Shown: positions 44,129-52,582 of the stretch, piece by piece
Layout of the letters: each line of letters begins with the position of its first letter
How positions within the stretch are numbered: the first letter of the stretch is position 1
Assembly (NCBI GenBank): GCA_029781975.1
Contig: JAKOVQ010000023.1
Span: 1-64,000 of the forward strand
DNA length: 64,000 nt
Reading direction: 5' to 3'
Origin: Acidobacteriota bacterium
GTDB lineage: Bacteria > Acidobacteriota > Thermoanaerobaculia > UBA5066
Made by a program: the position numbers and the translations under genes
The notes under the pieces: model-generated
What the model was told of the DNA's origin: nothing
Seen by the model: the letters and a program-made list of their open reading frames with translations, nothing else
The model's database searches: none

Positions 44129-44547
44129 GTGGTGGCGTCCCGAAGGGGTCGTCGAGCCATTCTCGGAGCTTGCGGCACGTGAACGGTTTCACGTGGACCG
44201 GGTGCGTTGGGTTCGAGAGAGACCCGGAAGCCCAGAACAGCCAGTAGAAACTGCCTCGGCCGTCCCGGCCTCTTTCTCGCGAAGTCGGGGACCTATCTTG
44301 GACAGGCGCGCGAGGCCCCTGGCAGAGGCAGCGCTGGCAGCACGTAGGCATCTCAGAGGTCAATACAAGCATTGCGATATCTGCGGAAGAAGCGCCACGA
44401 GTCGCGTTACGGGCCCCTGCTCCCTCGCCTCTCGTGCATCGAGAAGGCACGTTGCCGGTGTCGGTGACCATCGTGAGAAGACCCGATCACTCGTTGCCTG
44501 GCAGGGGGCGGCCCTTACCGGGGCGGCAAGCGGACTTGGAGGTTTGA
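44129..44547. other. Gap with no convincing gene
   Basis: 419 nt between the glycosyltransferase stop and the epimerase start. Frames across it lack the codon bias of neighbours. One frame contains HCDICGRSATSR (near 44370-44405), which could be debris of a zinc-ribbon methyltransferase, but nothing else supports this. No clear promoter or hairpin seen. Confidence 0.5.
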
Positions 44548-45540
44548 ATGGGCGAAAGTGTTCTGGTAACGGGCGCTGCCGGCTTCATCGGTGCCCACAT
44601 AGCCTCGGAGTGCCTGCGTAGGGGTCGGGAGGTTGTTGCTCTCGACGATCTCTCGGGGGGGTTCCGCCGAAACGTTCCCGAAGGAGTTCGCTTCGTCGAA
44701 GGCTCGGTCTGCGACGATGCACTCGTGGAACGCCTCTTTGCCGAGCATAGCTTTCGCTACGTCTACCACCTGGCAGCGTACGCAGCGGAAGGCCTGTCCC
44801 ATTTCATTCGCCGGTTCAACTACGAGAACAACCTCGGCGGCAGCGTCAACATAATCAACGCCTGTGTGCGACACGAAGTCGAGTGCCTGGTGTTTACGTC
44901 TTCTATTGCCGTGTATGGTCGGAATCAGGTGCCGATGACGGAGGCCCTTGTCCCACACCCGGAGGACCCGTACGGCATCAGCAAGTACGCCGTCGAGCTG
45001 GATTTGAGGGCGGCCAAAGACATGTTCGGCTTGAATTCGGTCGTCTTCCGCCCCCACAATGTCTATGGGGAGTTGCAGAACATCGCTGACCGCTACCGGA
45101 ACGTGATCGGGATATTCATGAACCAGGTACTGAGTGGTCAGGCGATGTCAATCTTCGGGGACGGCCTTCAAACGCGTGCCTTCACACACGTATCGGACAT
45201 AGTCGGGCCAATCGTCGAGGCGGCTACGAGACCGGACTGCTTCGGTGAAGTCTTCAATATTGGCGGCGACGACGTGCGAACGGTGCTCGATCTCGCCACC
45301 AGAGTGGCGGCCTGCCTGGGGGTCGACGCCCGCGTCGTTCACCTGCCTGCCCGGAACGAGGTGGTCCACGCCTTTGCGGACCATGCAAAGCTGGGAAAGT
45401 ACTTCGGCGCACGGGCCTTCATGCCCTTGGATGAAGGCCTTCGCCGCATGGCGGAATGGGTTAAGACCGAGGGTCCCCGCCGTCCGGTGTCCTTCGGCAA
45501 CATCGAGGTGCGCCGAAATCTTCCCGCGAGCTGGGTCTGA
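44548..45540 (+). CDS. NAD-dependent nucleotide-sugar epimerase/dehydratase (SDR family)
   Basis: 330 residues. The Rossmann motif is VLVTGAAGFIGAHIASECLR (about residues 5-24). HLAAYAAEGLSHFIRRFNYENN includes the usual acceptor loop. The catalytic set is FTSSIAVYG (Ser) and DPYGISKYAVELDL (Y-x-x-x-K). FRPHNVYGELQNIADRYRNVI and GLQTRAFTHVSDIV follow. It resembles UDP-glucose/UDP-GlcNAc 4-epimerases most. It heads an apparently intact set with GT2 and the ABC exporter, starts 6 nt before the next gene, and uses visibly more A/T-ending codons than the chromosomal core. Confidence 0.9.
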   Translation: MGESVLVTGAAGFIGAHIASECLRRGREVVALDDLSGGFRRNVPEGVRFVEGSVCDDALVERLFAEHSFRYVYHLAAYAAEGLSHFIRRFNYENNLGGSVNIINACVRHEVECLVFTSSIAVYGRNQVPMTEALVPHPEDPYGISKYAVELDLRAAKDMFGLNSVVFRPHNVYGELQNIADRYRNVIGIFMNQVLSGQAMSIFGDGLQTRAFTHVSDIVGPIVEAATRPDCFGEVFNIGGDDVRTVLDLATRVAACLGVDARVVHLPARNEVVHAFADHAKLGKYFGARAFMPLDEGLRRMAEWVKTEGPRRPVSFGNIEVRRNLPASWV

Positions 45541-45546
45541 AGCATC

Positions 45547-46419
45547 TTGACCGGAACACTCCCCATTTCCGTTCTCATGCTGACTCTCGATGAGGAGACG
45601 AACCTTCCTCGAGCTCTGGAGGGTCTCGCAGGTCGAGTGGACGAGGTCGTTATCGTGGATTCCTTCAGCTCGGATCGAACGCTGGAAATCGCCGCCGCGT
45701 ATGGCGCTCGCGTTGTCCAGAATCGATTCGAGGGGCATGCCCGGCAGTGGCTGTTTGGGTTTCAGAACGCTCATTTGAGGCAGGAATGGGTTTTCATGCA
45801 CGACCCGGACCATCGCGTAGCTGCGGAACTGTGGTGCGAGCTTGATAGGGTGTTTGCCGCTGGGATACCGGATGACGTGGGTGGGTTCTACGTGCGTCGC
45901 CGAAACGTCTTCCGGGGGCGTTGGATTCGCCACGGCGGGTATTATCCAAAGTGGATGCTGAAGATCGTCCGAAATCGAGGCGTGTCCTTTGACGAGCACG
46001 AGTTCGACTATCGGGTGTACGTACCGGGCCGGACGCAGCGATTGAACGGCGACATCTGGGAGGAGAACCTAAAGGAGGAGGCGATCTCGTTCTGGCTCCA
46101 GAAGCATGTCGGATTCGCAAATCGGCAGGCGGAGGAAGAGATGTATCGGGCCGCCCACCCGGACAGCTGGAAGGTAGCCCCGCGATTCTTCGGGACTCCG
46201 GACCAGAGGACTCTATGGCTGAAGACTCGCTGGTACAGACTGCCATTGTATGTGCGACCGTTCCTGTACTTCATTTATCGCTTCATTTTCAGGTGCGGGT
46301 TTCTCGACGGCAAGGAGGGGATCATCTTTCACTTCCTTCAGAGCTTTTGGTACAGACTGGTCGTTGACATCAGGCTTGACGAGCTTCGGAGACAAGCTGA
46401 GGGGGCTAAGTGCTCGTGA
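45547..46419 (+). CDS. Family 2 glycosyltransferase, WaaE/KdtX-like
   Basis: 290 residues from a TTG at 45547, 6 nt after the epimerase stop. The GT-A fold opens ISVLMLTLDEETNLPRALEGL, then VDEVVIVDSFSSDRTLEIAA (about 32-51), a variant seen in lipopolysaccharide core glucosyltransferases, and WVFMHDPDHRVAAELW, where DPDH holds the metal-binding place. Later RHGGYYPKWMLKIVRNRGVSFDEHEF (two parts) fits WaaE-like enzymes. It presumably adds a sugar to a lipid-linked or LPS-core acceptor at the inner membrane. Hydrophobic C-terminal residues (PLYVRPFLYFIYRFIF) suggest membrane association. Confidence 0.9.
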   Translation: MTGTLPISVLMLTLDEETNLPRALEGLAGRVDEVVIVDSFSSDRTLEIAAAYGARVVQNRFEGHARQWLFGFQNAHLRQEWVFMHDPDHRVAAELWCELDRVFAAGIPDDVGGFYVRRRNVFRGRWIRHGGYYPKWMLKIVRNRGVSFDEHEFDYRVYVPGRTQRLNGDIWEENLKEEAISFWLQKHVGFANRQAEEEMYRAAHPDSWKVAPRFFGTPDQRTLWLKTRWYRLPLYVRPFLYFIYRFIFRCGFLDGKEGIIFHFLQSFWYRLVVDIRLDELRRQAEGAKCS

Positions 46420-46504
46420 CAGACGAGCGGGGAGAACGCGAGCGTGCCTTGCTGGTGGCGTAGGTAATGATTCGACCGATCTGGGTCCAACGAGTAGCGT
46501 AACC

Positions 46505-47350
46505 ATGAGCAGCGCCGTACCGCCGGCCGCATTCGCGGAGGTTGTCATTCGCCCTCGCCAGCCCGTCGGTCACTACTGGCGCGAGCTCTGGCGTTATCGC
46601 GAGCTCTTCTTGTTTCTCGCCTGGCGCGACGTCAAGATCCGTTACAAGCAGACCACCATTGGCGTCGCGTGGGCGGTGCTCAGGCCCCTGCTCGTCATGG
46701 TGGTCTTTACCATCGTCTTCGGGCGACTGGGAAAGATGCCCTCTCCGGGAGGGCTTCCTTACCCGCTACTCGTGATGGCTGGGATGCTTCCATGGCAGTT
46801 CTTCGCGACGGTGATGGGCGAGGGCAGCAATAGCCTTCTTCTGAACGCGAACCTCGTCACGAAAATGTACTTCCCTCGCATCATCGTTCCTGCGTCCGTC
46901 GTCGTAGTCTCCCTGGTCGATCTTATGGTCTCCGGGATGCTCATGGTCGGTCTCCTCGGTTGGTATCGCCAGGCGCCATCGATTCAGGCGCTGGCGCTGC
47001 CGCTCTTCCTTCTCCTCGGCCTCGCCGCATCTCTCGGAGCTAGCTTCTGGCTGTCCGCGCTCACGGTGAAATACCGAGACTTCCGCTACGTGATTCCGTT
47101 CGTGGTCCAATTTGGGCTGTACGCCACACCTGTCGGCTTCAGCACGGCGAGCATTCCCGAAAGGTGGCGACCCGTGTTCGCACTCAACCCGATGGTGGGC
47201 GTCGTCGAGGGTTTTCGCTGGAGCGTCCTGGGCACGGGTGTTTTGGACGGCTGGGTGTTGTCGGCTTCTACTGCGACGACTCTTCTACTGCTCATGACGG
47301 GCTTTCGGTATTTCCGCTCGACGGAACGACAGTTCGCAGACACGATTTGA
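46505..47350 (+). CDS. wzm: ABC-2 type polysaccharide exporter, permease (Wzm-like)
   Basis: 281 residues from the ATG at 46505, with about six membrane helices, for example GVAWAVLRPLLVMVVFTIVFG, YPLLVMAGMLPWQFFATVM, VPASVVVVSLVDLMVSGMLM and LALPLFLLLGLAASLGASF. The N-terminal YRELFLFLAWRDVKIRYKQT is typical of O-antigen ABC permeases, and the C-terminal half has YRDFRYVIPFVVQFGLYATP and FALNPMVGVVEGFRWSVLG. It forms the channel with the ATPase encoded 20 nt downstream and moves undecaprenyl-linked glycan across the inner membrane. Confidence 0.94.
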   Translation: MSSAVPPAAFAEVVIRPRQPVGHYWRELWRYRELFLFLAWRDVKIRYKQTTIGVAWAVLRPLLVMVVFTIVFGRLGKMPSPGGLPYPLLVMAGMLPWQFFATVMGEGSNSLLLNANLVTKMYFPRIIVPASVVVVSLVDLMVSGMLMVGLLGWYRQAPSIQALALPLFLLLGLAASLGASFWLSALTVKYRDFRYVIPFVVQFGLYATPVGFSTASIPERWRPVFALNPMVGVVEGFRWSVLGTGVLDGWVLSASTATTLLLLMTGFRYFRSTERQFADTI

Positions 47351-47369
47351 GCAGTACTGGAATCACCCA

Positions 47370-48674
47370 ATGAGCGCGCTCGCGATCAGCGTCGAGAACC
47401 TTGGAAAGCGCTATCGAATTGGAGCTTCGCGTGAGAGGTATTTGGCGCTCCGGGACGTCATCTCCAGCGGGGCGAGCCGCGCGCTTAAGCGCTTGTCAGG
47501 ACACGCGAAGGACCGCCCTGAGGAGCGAGATTTCTGGGCGCTCCGCGACGTCTCCTTCGAAGTCAAGCAAGGGGAGTGCGTCGGGATCATCGGCCGCAAC
47601 GGGGCCGGCAAGTCAACGCTCCTCAAGATCTTGAGCCGAATTACCGAACCGAGTGAGGGGGAGGCGAGGCTACGGGGTCGGGTCGGAAGCCTCCTCGAGG
47701 TGGGAACCGGCTTTCACCCGGAGCTGACAGGGCGGGAAAACGTCTACCTCAACGGCGCGATTCTTGGCATGTCACGACGCGAGATCGCCACGAAATTCGA
47801 CGAGATCGTCGCGTTTGCCGAGATCGGCAAGTTTCTGGACACCCAGGTCAAGCACTACTCGAGCGGCATGTACACACGCCTCGCATTCGCGGTGGCGGCA
47901 CACCTCGAGCCAGAGATCCTCGTCGTTGACGAAGTCCTTGCGGTTGGCGACGCGGCCTTCCAGAAGAAGTGCCTCGGCAAGATGGGTGAAGTGGCCAAGG
48001 GCGGTCGGACCGTAATCTTCGTCAGTCACAACATGGGGGCGGTAGAGAATCTCTGCGGTCACGCGATTTTGCTAGCCGAGGGTAGGCTGTTGAGCGAGTC
48101 CTCCGAGGTAAGGCGGACGATTGAGAAGTACTTTCAGGCGGCCTCCGGCTCGGACGACGTGGCGACGGAGTGGAAGCGGGCAAGCGACGGGATGGTTCAC
48201 CCTGCATTCACACCGGAGAGGTTCCGGTTGTGTGATCCATCAGGTGCGACCGTTGCAGGTGCGGTTCGGAACGACGATGCCGTATTTGTGTGCGTGGAGG
48301 GAACCGTTGGGATGCTGGACCCAGCGCTAAAAGTCGGCTACTCGCTTTACTCGGAGAATGGTGACTTGCTCTTTTGGACTCTGTCTACGGACACGCCGGA
48401 GTCGAACTGGCCGCGCCCAGAGATTGGAAGATGTGACTTCGTGAGTGCATTTCCGCGTAACCTGCTTAACGAGGGCAACTACCGCCTTGAACTGAACGTC
48501 AGCCTTCATTATCGGGAGTGGGTTTGCGAACCGGGAAAAAATGCGCCGGCGATAACAGTCGCGGTCCGTGGAGGCCTTAGCGAATCGCCCTATTGGACTT
48601 CCGCGAGGCCAGGCTGTCTCGCTCCAATGATTGCATGGAGCGTTTCTCGACCGCTGGGAGGGCCCCCGGCGTAA
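47370..48674 (+). CDS. wzt: ABC-type polysaccharide exporter, ATPase with Wzt C-terminal glycan-binding domain
   Basis: 434 residues. The nucleotide-binding domain (about 1-250) has Walker A GIIGRNGAGKSTLLKIL (about 71-87), signature SSGMYTRLAFAVAAHL, Walker B EILVVDEVLAVGD and VIFVSHNMGAVENLC. Residues about 265-430 form a beta-rich Wzt_C domain (AVFVCVEGTVGMLDPALKVG, YSLYSENGDLLFWT, GNYRLELNVSLHYREW). In characterised systems this domain recognises the modified non-reducing end of the O-chain, so the glycan is probably chain-terminated. It pairs with the permease 20 nt upstream. Confidence 0.95.
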   Translation: MSALAISVENLGKRYRIGASRERYLALRDVISSGASRALKRLSGHAKDRPEERDFWALRDVSFEVKQGECVGIIGRNGAGKSTLLKILSRITEPSEGEARLRGRVGSLLEVGTGFHPELTGRENVYLNGAILGMSRREIATKFDEIVAFAEIGKFLDTQVKHYSSGMYTRLAFAVAAHLEPEILVVDEVLAVGDAAFQKKCLGKMGEVAKGGRTVIFVSHNMGAVENLCGHAILLAEGRLLSESSEVRRTIEKYFQAASGSDDVATEWKRASDGMVHPAFTPERFRLCDPSGATVAGAVRNDDAVFVCVEGTVGMLDPALKVGYSLYSENGDLLFWTLSTDTPESNWPRPEIGRCDFVSAFPRNLLNEGNYRLELNVSLHYREWVCEPGKNAPAITVAVRGGLSESPYWTSARPGCLAPMIAWSVSRPLGGPPA

Positions 48675-48835
48675 TGCGCCGTCCTCTCCCTGGGTCGTTG
48701 CGATTAGCGGGATCGCGCGTTCGGGCGTGGCTGCTGTCGTCCGTCGACGCCTATTCGACTGATGCACCTGTCCTCGTCGACCTTTCGAGAGCCCCGGCGC
48801 AAATCGCCTCTCTTGGCCGGCCCCCGTACTCATCT

Positions 48836-49360
48836 TCATGCTGCCGCCTCTGCGATCATTCCGAACGCCAGCACCCTGGTCATGTTGTGAGCCAGGGCAT
48901 GCAGCAGGGCGACGGCGCGGACCTTCTCGAGTCCACGGACCAGAAGCCGCTGCAACCCTCGGTTTCGCGCCTGTGCGTTCACACACTCCGCCGTGGCCGC
49001 CCGAGCCTTGTAGATCCGCTTCGCCCGCTTCGATGCCATCCGCCGTCGCCACCGCGCCACCGCCGGTGAGTCCGACTCTTTCGGCTTGTATGGGTCTACC
49101 TCTGGGTCCCGTGGCCGCGGCACGGGCGCGAACACTGTCGTCCCTCCATCCAGCTCTTCGAGGTTCGAGTGCCCCGAGTACCCTCCGTCGACCAGAACCT
49201 TCGCGGGTACAACTTCATAGCGCTCCTGGAGTTGGTCCATCATCGGCAGCAGAGCCCCGTTGTCGTTCCCGGCGTCGCTCACGTCCACTCCGACGATCAC
49301 CTGTGAGCCCAGATCCGTGGCCAGCTGGACGTTGAAGGCCGGCCTAAAGCCGCCGTCCCC
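48836..49360 (-). pseudogene. IS1182-family transposase, C-terminal part
   Basis: Starts at the IS66 junction with GFRPAFNVQLATDLGSQVIV and GVDVSDAGNDNGALLPMMDQ, then VPAKVLVDGGYSGHSNLEEL (a DDE-domain Asp region) and ends with AKRIYKARAATAECVNAQAR, GLQRLLVRGLEKVRAVALLH and ALAHNMTRVL. The order matches IS1182/IS5-like transposases with the late Glu in the AECVNAQ helix. It has no start codon of its own. Confidence 0.85.
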
Positions 49361-49433
49361 GTAACCGTCCGACCAACCCCGTCCTTCTCCCGGCGGCCGG
49401 GATGTCCGAAGCTCCCCGTACCGGAGGGGGGCC

Positions 49434-49748
49434 ATGGGCAAACGGGAGCAGAAGCGACGGAAGATGGCCGAGGTGATCGAGCGGTGGGAGCGGAGCGGCA
49501 AGTCCGCCCGGGCTTTCTCCGAGGAGGCGAAGGTCGCTGAGTCCCGGCTGCGGTACTGGAGATCGCGAATCCGCAGGGAGGCCGTGGCGCAGCCGGGCTT
49601 CGTGCCGGTGACGATCCTCCCGGACGAGCCCGCCGGACCTGCCCTGTGCTTCGAGCTGACCCTCGGTGACGGTCGACGACTTCGGATTCCTCCCGCTCTC
49701 ACCGGTCGTCCCCTTCGCCAGCTTCTGGCCGCCCTGCGAGCGTGCTGA
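49434..49748 (+). CDS. tnpA: IS66 accessory protein TnpA
   Basis: 104 residues. The helix-turn-helix-like N-terminal half KRRKMAEVIERWERSGKSAR and AFSEEAKVAESRLRYWRSRI is characteristic of IS66 TnpA (a binding protein for the element ends). The C-terminal half ends LRIPPALTGRPLRQLLAALR, a strand/helix common to the family. It overlaps tnpB by 7 nt, implying translational coupling. Confidence 0.9.
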   Translation: MGKREQKRRKMAEVIERWERSGKSARAFSEEAKVAESRLRYWRSRIRREAVAQPGFVPVTILPDEPAGPALCFELTLGDGRRLRIPPALTGRPLRQLLAALRAC

Positions 49749-50092
49749 CCCTCCCGCCGTCGGTCCAGGTCTACCTGGCCGCCGGCGCCACCGACATGCG
49801 TCGGTCGGTCGATGGCCTGAGAGCTCTGGTGCTCAAGCACGGTCTGGGCGACCCGTACTCGGGACACCTGTTCGTCTTCCGCAACCGTCGGGGGGACCGG
49901 CTGAAGATCCTCGTCTGGGACCGGTCGGGCTTCTGGGTCCTGTACAAGCGGCTCGAGAAGGGGACCTTCGCCTGGCCAGAGGTCGACGGGCCGGGGACGC
50001 TGAGCATCCACGCGAGCGATTTGACCCTTCTTCTTTCCGGTGTCGACCCCTCGCGGACGAGAACGCGCAGCTGGTACGAAAGAGCCGCGTGA
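49742..50092 (+). CDS. tnpB: IS66 accessory protein TnpB
   Basis: 116 residues. The family pattern VQVYLAAGATDMRRSVDGLR, GDPYSGHLFVFRNRRGDRLK and ILVWDRSGFWVLYKRLEKGT (W-D-x-x-G-F-x-x-x-x-K-R-L-E) is complete. This IS66 OrfB protein is required for transposition but has no known catalytic role and is unrelated to the RNA-guided TnpB nucleases. Confidence 0.95.
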   Translation: MLTLPPSVQVYLAAGATDMRRSVDGLRALVLKHGLGDPYSGHLFVFRNRRGDRLKILVWDRSGFWVLYKRLEKGTFAWPEVDGPGTLSIHASDLTLLLSGVDPSRTRTRSWYERAA

Positions 50093-50134
50093 AAGGGGTG
50101 GCGAAGCGAGGATCCGCGTCCCATATTGAGGCGC

Positions 50135-51667
50135 GTGGCGGTGGAGCACGAGAGCACGCAGCTTCGTGACGAGCTCGCCGCCTCCCAGCAGCTCAACGCA
50201 TCTCTTCAGGCGCAGCTCGAAGCGAGCAAGCGCGAGGTCGCCTGGCTCCGTCACCGTCTGGACGTCCTGAGCCGGCGCTTGTTCGGCAAGAAGGCCGAGC
50301 AGCTGACGGACGGACAGCTGGCCCTGGCCTACGAGCAGCTCCAGAACGAGACGGGCAAGGCGGACGAGCCGGTGGAGACCGACTCGGGGGAACGGGCCCT
50401 GCCCGACAAGCCCCGTCCTCGTCGGGGCCGCAGAGCCATCCCGGCACATCTTCGCCGCGAGGTCGTCGTCGTGGACGTGGCCGAGAGCGAGAAGAGCTGC
50501 ACCTCGTGCGGAGGGACGAAGGAGAAGATCGGCGAGGACGCCTCCGAGAAGCTCGACTACGTCCCCGCCCAGCTGTTCGTCGTCAGGACCCTCCGGCCCA
50601 GGTACGCCTGCCCCCGCTGCCACGACGGAGTCGTCTCGGCCCCCTCTCCCGAGCAGGCCGTCGAGAAGGGGCTTGCGTCCGAGGGGCTCCTGGCGCACGT
50701 CATCACCTCCAAGTACGTGGACCACATGCCGCTCTACCGGCTCTCGGGGATCTTCGCCCGCCACGGGGTCGACATCTCCCGGACCACCCTGTGCGACTGG
50801 GTGGCCCGGTGCGCCGACGCCCTGGACCCCGTCTACGAGCACCTCCGACGGACGATCGTGGCGACCGACTACCTGCAGACCGACGACACCCCGGTGACCG
50901 TGCTCCAGGACGGTGGGGGAAGCCGGACGGGTCGGCTCTGGGTCTACCTGGACCCGGTGGCCAAGAGGGTCTTCTTCGAGGCGACCGAGACCCGGGGGCG
51001 GGACGGGCCGCAAGGAGTGCTGAAGGATTTCAAGGGATACCTTCAAGCCGACGCCTACTCGGCCTACGACGCCCTATACAAGAGGGGGCGGATCGTCGAG
51101 GTGGGGTGCTGGGCGCATGCGAGGAGGAAGTTCTTCGACGTCAAGGACGAGGAGCCCGAGGCGCTGAAGGTCCTGGCGCTGATCCAGAGGCTGTACGAGG
51201 CGGAGAAGCAGGGGGCCGAGGTGACGGCCGAACAGAGGAGGGGCCTTCGGCGTGAGAGGTCGGTGCCGATCCTCGAGGAGATCGACCGGGTCCGCGAGGA
51301 ACTCAGCCGCACGGCGCTGCCGAAGTCGGGGCTGGGGGAGGCGCTGAGGTACCTGGGCAACCAGCGGGAGGCCCTCGGGCGGTACGTCGAGGACGGGCGG
51401 CTGAAGCCGGACAACAACGGGGCGGAGAACCAGCTCAGGGTCGTGGCGGTGGGACGAAAGAACTGGCTCTTCGCCGGGAGCCAGGAAGGAGCCCGGAGGG
51501 CGGCGGTGCTCTACACCCTGACGCAGGGCTGCAAGCTGTCCGGGGTCGAGCCCCTCCGGTACTTCAGGGACGTCCTGCTGCGCGTCGCCACGCACCCGGC
51601 CTCGCGGATCGACGAGCTGACGCCGACGGGCTGGGCGAAGACCTTCGGGGCACCGGCCGCCGCCTGA
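50135..51667 (+). CDS. tnpC: IS66 transposase (TnpC)
   Basis: 510 residues from a GTG at 50135; a TTG at 50126 is also possible. The N-terminal leucine-zipper-like helix (LRDELAASQQLNASLQAQLE) precedes RLFGKKAEQLTDGQ. The zinc-binding CTSCGGTKEKIGE with YACPRCHDGV follows. The DDE catalytic core has TDYLQTDDTPVTVL (first Asp), YLQADAYSAYDALY (second Asp), CWAHARRKFFD and the Glu in LKPDNNGAENQLRVVAVGRK. The C-terminal RRAAVLYTLTQGCKLSGVEP with LRYFRDVL is complete, so the transposase is probably functional. Confidence 0.95.
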   Translation: MAVEHESTQLRDELAASQQLNASLQAQLEASKREVAWLRHRLDVLSRRLFGKKAEQLTDGQLALAYEQLQNETGKADEPVETDSGERALPDKPRPRRGRRAIPAHLRREVVVVDVAESEKSCTSCGGTKEKIGEDASEKLDYVPAQLFVVRTLRPRYACPRCHDGVVSAPSPEQAVEKGLASEGLLAHVITSKYVDHMPLYRLSGIFARHGVDISRTTLCDWVARCADALDPVYEHLRRTIVATDYLQTDDTPVTVLQDGGGSRTGRLWVYLDPVAKRVFFEATETRGRDGPQGVLKDFKGYLQADAYSAYDALYKRGRIVEVGCWAHARRKFFDVKDEEPEALKVLALIQRLYEAEKQGAEVTAEQRRGLRRERSVPILEEIDRVREELSRTALPKSGLGEALRYLGNQREALGRYVEDGRLKPDNNGAENQLRVVAVGRKNWLFAGSQEGARRAAVLYTLTQGCKLSGVEPLRYFRDVLLRVATHPASRIDELTPTGWAKTFGAPAAA

Positions 51668-51750
51668 CCGGCGCCGGCGGTCCTTCCCACCCCCTCCACT
51701 TCACACGAATCGCTGCTGGGACACACGTACGGTCTTTGTCGGACGCTTAC

Positions 51751-52527
51751 GCCGTCCCCCATCTTCATGACCCGCGCGTCCGGGTCCGTGGTCGACGCCC
51801 GTACCGACTCCTTCTCCTTGGCCGTCGACTTCTCCTTCTCCAGCTCCTCGACCCTCTTGAGCGCTCGCGCGACCTTCTCCGTGCGTTCCCGCGCCGCCCG
51901 CTCCCGGGCTGCTTGCTCGCGTCGGCTGCCGGCCGCCGGGTCGGCCTCGAGTTCGTTCTTCAGCACGGCCACCTGTTGCCGCGCCTCTTTCATGCATCCC
52001 CGTAGCGTCTGCCGCCTCCGAAACGAAGCCGCCCCGGCATTGGCGCGCACCCTCATCCCGTCCTGCGCCAGCGGCCTCAGCTCGACCACTCCCTCCTTCA
52101 TCAAGACCGCCACGCTCTTCGTCAACAGTTCGTCCAGCACGGCGCCGGGGCGCGCGCGGAAGTCCGACAGGGTGTGGTAGTTCACCCCCACGCCTCCACA
52201 GATCCACATGTAGGCCAGGTGCTCCCCACACAGCCGGTCAAGTGCCCGCGCGCTCCCAACCCCCTCCACCGTCGCATACAGCCTCAAGGCCAACAGAATC
52301 CGGGAGTCCGTAGCCGGTCGACCCGCTCCCCCCTCGACCGCCTCGATCTCGCTGTACAGCATCGACAGGTCCATGCCCTCGACGAACGCCCACACCGCAC
52401 GCACCCTGTGTTCCGGCGCAATCGCACCATCAAGATGAAACTCCCGCAGTTCCACTTGCTGGCGTTCGGCGGTCCGCACTCGCGTTCCGCCGCGTTCGGC
52501 AGCCCTCGTCGGCTTGTTCTCGCGCAT
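51751..52527 (-). pseudogene. IS1182-family transposase, N-terminal part
   Basis: Begins at the ATG complementary to 52525-52527: MRENKPTRAAERGGTRVRTA, then VELREFHLDGAIAPEHRVRA and VWAFVEGMDLSMLYSEIEAV, followed by GRPATDSRILLALRLYATVE and GVGSARALDRLCGEHLAYMW, which are typical of IS1182. It ends TTDPDARVMKMGDG at the IS66 insertion. Translation would run on into the insert for about 80 residues before a stop. Confidence 0.85.
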
Positions 52528-52582
52528 ACCAAAATCTGGCCACGGAGAGCCTCTCCGTCAAGCCCTTCGGAGGATTCTTCAC

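Larger units (their letters stand above)
49361..51750 (+). mobile_element. Complete IS66-family insertion sequence
   Basis: 2390 bp. Ends are GTAACCGTCCGACCAA on the left and GTAAGCGTCCGACAAA read inward from the right (17 of the first 21 bases match). They begin with the GTAA typical of IS66. It contains the three genes tnpA, tnpB and transposase (tnpC) in order on the plus strand and has split an IS1182-like transposase. All three frames are intact, so it may still be mobile. Confidence 0.9.
49352..51759. repeat. 9-bp direct repeats flanking the IS66 element
   Basis: GCCGTCCCC occurs immediately left (49352-49360) and right (51751-51759) of the element. IS66 usually duplicates 8 bp, so one of the nine bases may be shared by chance. 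Confidence 0.8.
48836..52527 (-). mobile_element. IS1182-like element interrupted by an IS66 element
   Basis: The two halves of one transposase lie on the minus strand at 51751-52527 (N-terminal) and 48836-49360 (C-terminal). Removing the 2.4-kb insert joins MKMGDG to GFRPAFNVQLATD, a continuous family motif. I could not identify the outer inverted repeats, so the element limits given are those of the coding parts. Confidence 0.8.

Noticed and set aside
44129-44547. A gene between the glycosyltransferase and the epimerase
   Set aside because: Frames are open but without family motifs or codon bias.
48675-48835. Start of a sulfotransferase gene after wzt
   Set aside because: The segment WVVAISGIARSGVAA is suggestive, but the frame stops after a few more residues and no further domain follows; at most a tiny remnant.
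49361-51046. Long minus-strand open frame running from IS1182 through IS66
   Set aside because: Only 48836-49360 encodes transposase; the remainder is antisense to the intact IS66 genes.
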